Source: Alligator mississippiensis
Taxonomy: Eukaryota > Chordata > Crocodylia > Alligatoridae
Length of the DNA: 64,000 nucleotides
Direction of reading: 5' to 3'
NCBI RefSeq assembly: GCF_030867095.1
Contig: NC_081830.1
Span: forward strand, 38,913,118 to 38,977,117
Shown here: in pieces, positions 12,401 to 21,400 of the stretch
Numbering within the stretch: the stretch's first letter is position 1
How the letters are laid out: every line of letters begins with the position of its first letter
Notes under the pieces: generated by a model
The model's database searches: none
What the model saw: the letters and a program-made list of their open reading frames with translations, nothing else
Told to the model about the DNA's origin: nothing
Program-made: the position numbers and the translations under genes

Positions 12401-15400
12401 GCTGGCTATTTGTGTGAATACAGGGAAGAGAGGGGCTGGGTGGGGGGGATGTTGTGTCATCCTATATTGTCAATAACAACTGAACCATTTAGCTAGAATC
12501 AGGCGTTATCGATACGGGTCGTCCTTGTGCCATTTCATCAGCCTTATTTGAAAATCTGCTTTTTTAATGAGAAACTTGTGTTGCTCTTGCTTGTCAAGTA
12601 GGATTGTCTTTGATTAGTAAGTGCCTGATTGATGACATTTCCAGTCAGGCCTGATATAAGTGATCAGGCATGTTCAAAATGAAGGAGGCACATTATGCTA
12701 ATATATAAATGATTTGCTTCCTATGGTTTCAGTAGAATAAATCAGAGCATCAAATTCAAGTAAAAGGAATTCCACTGAGAAGATTCTGTAACTGGGGCTG
12801 GAGATCAGCATCGCAGATTGTATCCTGCCTCGCTGTACTACAGGGCTGAGTCTGAGCTGTTTATGTAATGTGAGACTCCATGCCCTTGCTGTACTTTTTT
12901 TAGGCTATTCCCTGTCTCAGGGCCTGTCCTGTAAGTGGGACAGCATACCTTTGCCGCACTCTTCATCACGTCATCACATGTCAGAGAGCTGTTGAAGACA
13001 GTTCCATAATGAATTATTTTTTGGGCTGTATCAAAATTTGCATACATTTCTATGGAAACAGCGTATTACAAGTCCTAAATTAGAATTTCAAAAGTGTGCT
13101 ATCTTGAGTGGCGTAGGAAGAGCTGTCATGTTCTTCTCCTGTCCATGCATACACCGAGTCTTTCAATGCCAAGCTTGACTATTAACTGAAAAAAATTAAC
13201 AATTGCTCAGTAAGGTCATTTGCAAATTGTACTGTGTAAACATGTACTCAAGAGCCAACCCTGACACCTGCAATGCTTTCAAAATCTTGTCCCCAAAGGC
13301 AGAGGAATAATGGCAGGTCCTTTGGAGATCTATCCTTCGAAAAGATAACTGCAGCCAAGTTCTTGTCCTATGTGTCTAACTCTTGACTGGCCAGTGATTG
13401 CCTTTTTGTTCCCTCTGCAGGCTTTGTAAAGAGCCAGGAAGGTGAAAATGAAGATGGGAATGAAGGGGAACTGGTGGTGAAATTTGTTGACACCCTTCCT
13501 AAGGTAAATGGAAGATACATTGTAACACCCCTCTTAGAGAAATCTTCTGCTCATATCTTTGATAAATAGCCATCAGTTCTGTTGCTTGGGGAAAAAAATT
13601 GGTTTCAAGTGCTAGATTACCGGCAGATTTATACTTCAAAGGCATTGGGGTGGTTTAAGAATAGCTAATCTTGCCTCTGTGTAGGTGGTTGCACTATATG
13701 ACCCTGGATGTCTCTTCCAGTCTATGATTCTATAATTTAAAGCTGTTTGTCCAACTAAGAGAACTATGCCCTTGAAAAGGCTTTTGCCAGTATAACTACA
13801 TATCTGTTAAGGTTTTACTGGTATGGCTATGTCAGCTAGGAGTTTGTTTGGGGTTTTTTTTTCTATGTTCTTAACCAGCATTGCTATGCGGGGATAACTC
13901 TTTAAGTTGACTCAATCTACATATTAGATTTGGTGAATCAAAAGGTGATCAAAAGCCCTTGAGACAGAGATTAAGGAACAACTATTTCCCTTGTTTTCTT
14001 TGTTTACCTAATCACTGTTTCTTCCTAGTATCTCTGAAAAAGACTCGGGCATTCAGATCTACAAAATATGTTATTCAAGGACTGAATTTTTACTAAGACA
14101 TGGAGGAAAGAGCTTCTTTATAAATTAGCTGGGAAGAGACAGAAGCAAAATCTTTGATATAAAAAACATTGTGTTAACCTGTGTTAAAAGGCCTGTGCAT
14201 GGCCTTGGCTACTATGGGCACATTTACATGTGCTCCAGGGGTGGGGGGGGTGCTTTAATTAGAGAGCTGCTCTAATTAAAGCACTGAAGCATCTTGTGTA
14301 TCAGCATACCTGCACTTCAAAATGGTAGTGAGGGCACTTGAACTAAAGGTTGTTCAATGAGCTTTAGTACAAGCACCCCCGCTGCTATTTTGAAGTTCAG
14401 GGATGCTGATACACAAGATGTGGGAGGCTGCTGAAGCACAGTAATTACTACACTCCAGCAAATTTGATTAATCAAGTCTGCTCCAAAGTGCTGTAATTAC
14501 AGTGCATCAGAGCAGCCTCTGCACTTGTGTACAGGCACCCTGCACTTCTAAATCCAGAGACACAAGTTCAGTTCTTGACCCAGAGGCTGTTCCTACTCTG
14601 TGGAAGGGCAGGGCTGGAGAATGGTAGCTGTAGTACATTTTGACTTGGAGCAAATGCATTTCTAATTCCTTTCTGGATAACCAAATACAAGAATTGTTTG
14701 GTTCAGAAGAAGCACCCTATCCAGATTCTCATTCAACAGATTATCACCTCATAGGGGTTCTTAATCCAGTGCTGTAGAAGGAAGTGCAGTTGTATCCTGT
14801 TTGAGTGTATGGTTTGCAGCCTCCCTATTGGGAATGGAAAGGGGACACTGGAAAAGCATGTAGCATTCTACCTTAGATTATCAGATGTAATTGAAGAGGC
14901 TTAGGTTGTGAAATAAACTAGGAGAGATTCTACAAGGCCTGTTTGACTGAACTGTGCTCTGCTTGAACCGGTGTGCTGAGCAAGATATTATTTCTGTAGA
15001 CTTTCCTCTCTACTTTATTGACCCTCCTGAACTTGTTCTTGCAGCTGACTCCAATTATTTCAGACCCAGAGTATCTGCTGGACCAGCACATCCTGATCAG
15101 CATTAAGTCATCAGACAGTGATGAATCGTATGGTAAGTGCATAGCTCTAAAGCTGTGTATGAGTCAAATGCTACTTAGATTTTCCAAGTCACTGGAACAG
15201 TGGGAGAGAACAGCAGTAATTATTACAGACTGAAGGTGTTATGATGCTCTGTAGTCTGATTTAGAGCTTAATGTGTATTAAAGTACATACAGGTCGTGGG
15301 CAATGTTATGTATGAATGATGATTAAAAGACTGCACTGTAGACATCATCTCTGTTAGCTTTACCATCCCTAAAAAGACAGTGAATTAAAGGCAATATGCT

Positions 15401-18400
15401 CAGCTAAGTTTATAGCAAAGTTATCTATGTATTATATGGGTTTATCCAGATCCTCTAACTACTGCTCCCCTTGCTTATTCCATATTTGATGTTTAACATG
15501 AAACATTCTCCCTGTCTGAGAGAAACATAGTATCTGTGCTATTGACTTGCACATTCTGATCGGTTGAAGTTCACAGTCCTGTCATTAGGAGAGATTCTCT
15601 CTCAGAGCCCAGATAATCCATAGGAGAAGCAGAAACTTTTCTCACCAATAACAGAAGCTCAGACAGCCAAAGTTACAAGTGTCCCATACAAAGAGGGAGT
15701 GGATGACACCCCCCAACCAAGTTCCTGTGATATTTTACAGTCCCTCCTGGGATTCAACTCCAAGTTTCCCTTTCCAGTCACATTTGTCCTGCTTATGCAG
15801 AGGTAACCAATGACTGAAGAGAGAGAGAGTGAGAGAGAAATTACAGAAGTCATCTCACATCCAGACTCCCTTCCTGTTCTCTAGGTGAAGGCTGCATTGC
15901 CCTGCGAAGAGAAGCTACAGAATCACTAGTTCCCTTCCATACTGTGCTTACCCACCATGGGGAGAAAACAGGGGTCTTCCAAGGTGAAGTCAAGTTACAG
16001 ACATCTCAAGGAAAACAGAGAGAGAAACTATATGGTAAGACATTGGGTTTGGAGGTGGTCATTCTACGTAACTGCAGTCTGATCAGCTGGGGTCTCGTAC
16101 AATTCCTGCAAAAGAACTGAAGCTTATCTTACCAGTAGTTTCAATTCTAGATAGCCACTATCTTTTGATGGTGGCTGCTGGATCCAGTGATGAGCAATGA
16201 CTCCTATAGCCTACCTGAGCTCTTCCTGAAAGACACAGCAGTCACATTCAGGTTTTTTCTGTTATCCTCTTAAGTGAATTAACAGATAGAGAGAGCCCTC
16301 TGTCTGTCACTAACAGAGGCTCTGTTGAGTTCTGTTACCATGTTTCCATTTGTAATGCCTCTATATAGCAGGGCAACAGATTTGTCTCTGATCCAGTCAC
16401 CTGCAGTTATATTGAAAGGGCACTAAAGGCTCTTGAACTGCAGTTGCTCAGCTACAGGAAAATGAGATTTGTTTTCTATCTTGCAGCATATTGTTCCCTC
16501 AGTCCCTGGGCAGCATGTTTCAAAGCACAAATGTTAACAATTGTTTTCCATGATGATCAAAAATCCCACTTTGCTTATGTATGTCTCTGTACCACAGCTC
16601 AGCTGGGCACCTGCCATGTCCAGCATGTAGCTATCCAGTCTCTATAAGAGTGCATGGGGAAGTATTAAATTGTGTTTGTATCTAAGATGGTAGGAATGTT
16701 TTACCATTTCTCTCAATTCAGAAGCAACTAACACCATGATGGCGTTTGCACTTTGAAATCATACTGAAAAGGCCAGCATCGCTGGGAACATTTATTATGA
16801 TGCACCTCAACCCTTTATGTTATTTGATAGCAGAGTGTGCAGGCCAGTCCATTTAGGGTCATGAACAAGCTAGTAGAAGGTGAACTACAGCATGAACTTA
16901 AAGCACGTGTGCTACACTATAATCATTGCCCATGAGTACATTCTTTAAAAACCAAAGGCCTGCCTGTCCCAAACAGTCCATCAGGGTAGTGTGGCTGAGG
17001 CATGCCGATTTCTGTAGCCAGAGGCACACTCAGAAGTGATGTTACTAGCATAACATTTGGCCACCTCTGAATCCTGAGCCTGAATGATCAGGTGCCAGCT
17101 TATAGCTGGGTTGACTGGGGGCAGCCTTTGGCATGAGCCAAGAGCAGGGTTCAAATGTATACCTCTAGCAAGACTTTAACTGCTCTGTTACCATACCCCA
17201 GAATGCACAACTTTATGCTGCATTAAATATGAAGTAGGTTATTCTACAGGGAAAGCAGGGGACCTACATTTATGGTGGGGGGAGGGGAGCATGCACATGG
17301 GGACTTATGGTAGAGCAGGTCACATGCTGTAAGTGAACACCCAAGCTTACCACCTAGTAAGTTTTTCACATGTCCCTGGCAATAGAAAATAGATGCTGCT
17401 GAGCCTTCACCATACTGTAATATTCCTGCTTCTGTTTCACATTTTGAGCACTCCCTCTAGATAGGATCTGTAACTCAGGCCCTCTAGCAACTCTCTAGCA
17501 TCATTTTTCTTGTTGCCAAGTCTTTAGTGACCAATGTTAACATAAGCCTTCTCTGCCAACATTAGCTTTGTGCCTAAATGTATATGTAAGGAATCTTCTT
17601 AAGTCCTCTGGAATTATTACTGTTAACAAGATTATGCAGTGTGTTCAGGATCAGGGCCTTTGTCTTTCCTTTGTCTAGGAAGCATGATGTGCACCAATGG
17701 CATGATAATCAGAACAATCGCAGCTACACTGTTAACACTTAGAAGGGTGTGTCCTAACCATCATACCTGGATGGGCTATTAGCTGTCATTGTAACCATGA
17801 TGGTCCAGGGAAAAAGTAAGAAGAGAGATTTGTTTAGTGGTATCTTTTGCTGGACCAGCTTTGTAGCTGGGAGAGATGTTAGACAAGCTTTCAGGCACAA
17901 AATACCCTTGCCATATCAGTGCATTGGTATTTTGATAGGCAGATGCATGCAGAGAGCTATTGGCATTAACAGAGAAGCTCAAGCCTCCCAGTGTGATGTA
18001 AGCTAAAGCCATGACCCACATAAGTGCACTTTCATACATTGTCTTTTCCTCCAGACTTTGTGAAGATTGAACGTGATGAGACCATCGGGCAGAAGCCAAA
18101 GGGTGCCAGCAGCCTGGATCCCACCAAAGACTGGGACCAAACTAACAGGTAAAGGACCAGTGAGTGAGACCTCACAGATGCAGTCTGATGCTGAGCATGG
18201 GTATGGATCTTTCTGACAGTTGTAGGTACAATTCAAGTACCTGTGGTAAGGACTGAAAAGCTGATTCTTTGCACACATTTCAGTTATTGGCTGGTCTGAT
18301 TTTGCCAGTAACCGCCGTAGTGGTGTGGTCACTGTCTCCCCAAATAAAGGAACAGAATGGCAGTGTGCCTCTGTGCTGAGGCAGGATCAGCTGTCACATG

Positions 18401-21400
18401 TTTCAGCAAATGAGTGCACTGATGGAGACATGCTCCTGGCATTCGCATATGCCCCTCTTCTAAAAAGGGCTCTTTTTCCTCTCAACAGAAAATCCAAATC
18501 TACTCACTTGATGGCCAAAGAAGCAGCAGCTGTTGCTCGCTTTTGGGGAAGTGCTTCCACTTTGCCAGATACACAGAGCAAGGAAGACATGTTACGGTAA
18601 CTGCTACTTTACCTCCACCAGATGGGGAGGCAAGCTGAGCTTTGACTGCCTGCGTTTCCCATCCCAGAGACCCACAGGGTCCTCCCATTTGGCCAGAGGA
18701 AGGACAGCTTGTTGCTCCAGGTTCTATATTTTATAGGGCCATTTTTTTATCAAGGCAGCTTGCAGTTTTCACCTCCCAGTCCATGCAGACTTGCCACAGA
18801 GACCTGATTTTGGTGCCCTGATTACAGCAGCATGTTACTAGCCCATACACTGCTGTTATTTGCCTATTAATGCTGCTGCAGCCACCAGCTGTGTGATAGG
18901 AGCCAAAAGCCTTTGCAAGGGTTTCTGGGCTCTAAGTTCCTGCAGCCTGAAGGAGGTGAGGTGCCTGCTACTACCACAGAAAACTACTGGTGAGGTAGAG
19001 GATGGCCCTGATGTAGCAGCCCTCTCCATAGTGGAACAGCCAGCACGACCCTCTATTTATTTTCTCCTCAAAATGAAAAAGGGGCCTGCTGTGGTTGAAC
19101 AAAACCAGCCTTTGTGTGTTAGACTCTTTTCCTTAGTAGCTGTCTGGTCATGGGAGCTTATGGTGGGGGAGAGGCAAGTGGGGGTGGTGTGTTATTTCTG
19201 CATACATTATTCTCTCAGCACCCTTTCTTTCCTGCAGTTCCACCCCGACAGACATCAATAATCCCAACTATATGGGGATGGTGTCCTTCTCCCAGCAACA
19301 GTCTGCACCCAGCCAGCTTAAGCAGACTTCTTCATCAGACCAGCCCCCTGCCCTGTGGAACTATGAGCAGCAGCCCAAAGAGAACGCCTCTGCAGTGGGA
19401 CAAAAGGAGTCCTCTTCTACACCTCCCTCCCAGTCACCCCTCTCTCCAAAAGCACCCGTTCTGTCTACAACAAGCCGGAGTTCTGCTTCCAGGAGTCAAG
19501 AGCATCTGTGAGTCTTTGCCTCTGGCATTGGTGCTGTTCTGCTGTCCACCCCCACATTCCCACTCCAATATAGTCACCTTTTTGTTATTTCTGCTGTGGG
19601 GTTGAATTAGTTCATATTTGCCCTTTGCCTTTAGAAACAGGAGGAGAGTGAGGGTCACCAGTGGTGACCTCCCCCACTCAGGAACTCCTCAGTGCTGGCA
19701 ACTGAGTGTGGCAACTCCTCCATACTATACCAAAGCAAAAAGTGAAAGCTGAGTGTGTGCATGTGCATAAGATTAACTCCTTCCCAACTGATGTTGGGAG
19801 ACAGGAAAGAGAGGCCTGTACAACTGCCTCTTGCAGTTCTACCCTCTGGCAGGAATGCAAGCTCCTTTGCACATTTGCCTGTCATGCTTTTAACTACACT
19901 TCTGCTTGCAGCACTCCTGACATTTCAGCTCATTACAGAACTGAGCACTCCTGTACCCCAGGGGCACCAAGTTTTGTTGTAGAATTCAAATCTGACTGTC
20001 ATGTATATCCCTTATGTACCAGACCCTTCCATGAACTGATTAGGTTACTCCACACTGGTTCTGGTATGCACTTTCTGTCTTCATTCTATTTTTTCGATCA
20101 TTGTGATGGTTACTTGCTGTGTGTGTCATTATCATAATATCATTTTATCATGGTAAACATGTTTGCCACTATGAAAATCAGAGCAAGCTTGAGCCACTCT
20201 TCCAGCAGTGCCTCCTCTTAGCACGTGTCCTGCTAGTTCTTGTTTCTGCTGTCTCCAGTGCCCTGTTCCCACTATGCTGAATTACCATTCAAACCCTGGG
20301 AGGTTTATTCAAAAGATCCCTTCAATGTTTGCCATTCATCTCCCATTTAGATGAATGGGATATTAATGTTCAATCACATTATAGCTGGTCTGTGATCATT
20401 CAAGTGCTTGGTTGATTGCTGTGTAAAAGCTTCAACAGTTTAGGTTCATTCACATAAGGACCCAGAAAACCCAGACGGAGTCCCATTCTATAGCAGTTCT
20501 CTCATTTGGGCATGAGGTTTCCATTATTTTTAATCCAACAGTTTGCAAAGCACTGTGAGCACAAAGTTTTTTTCTTGCTCTACATTACATGGTTATTAGC
20601 CAAGCACTCTGCTATTGGATTAATCCAAGGAGTTTTACTGCTGCTCCTGAGCTATGGTAACCAGAGGAGATTGGTCTGGTTGTGATGTTGGTGTACTGTG
20701 CTGAGAGTTTTGAATGCTGATGGTTTGGAGATCCAGTCCAGTCCTCTCAGCCAGAAATGAAGAAACCAGTTAACATTCTCAGATTTGTGTTTCACAAAAC
20801 CACTGCAGAACTCTGAATAGTTTGCTCAGCGGCTCCTCTCTGTTATAAGAGAAGCCTGCTTTGTCGACACAGAGTTTGCACAGTGCCATGTTTTTATGCT
20901 CTCAGGCCAATAAAGATTAGACAGAAGTAGAACCCTATGCAATTCTGTTTCCTCCCCATTAGTTTAATGGTTATTCTTCTATCTCTGCATAGTCACAGTT
21001 TGACTCCCTCATGCTCATTTTATCTCACTTTCTAAAGTCACTCAATGTCACCTCTTACTAACACCTCTCCTTTCCATGTTGCCTTGATGGCTGTAGGCCA
21101 GCTGAAGTGGGGAAAATCATGGCAGAATCTTTGCTTCAAGAGGAAGGACAGCAGAAGCCAGAGATGTTTGACAACCCACTCTATGGCTCCATGAGCTGCA
21201 AGGGGAAGGTGATGTCAAAGAAGGAGCCCTTGAGGAAGGAGCACGCTGCCACCTCAGATCCGAGCTTCCTTCTCACAAAGTCACAAGAGACTGAGAGCAG
21301 CAAGTCTTCCAGCAAGCAGCAGTCCCCACCTTTCTTGGTTCCCATGTCGAGATTCCGCTCCTACACCTGTTCTGGCCAGTCTGAGGAAAAGACTATGAAT

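Noticed and set aside
18325..18600. Possible extra INPP5D exon (91 codons)
   Set aside because: No resemblance to the SHIP1 tail, and the phases join directly between 18148 and 19238.
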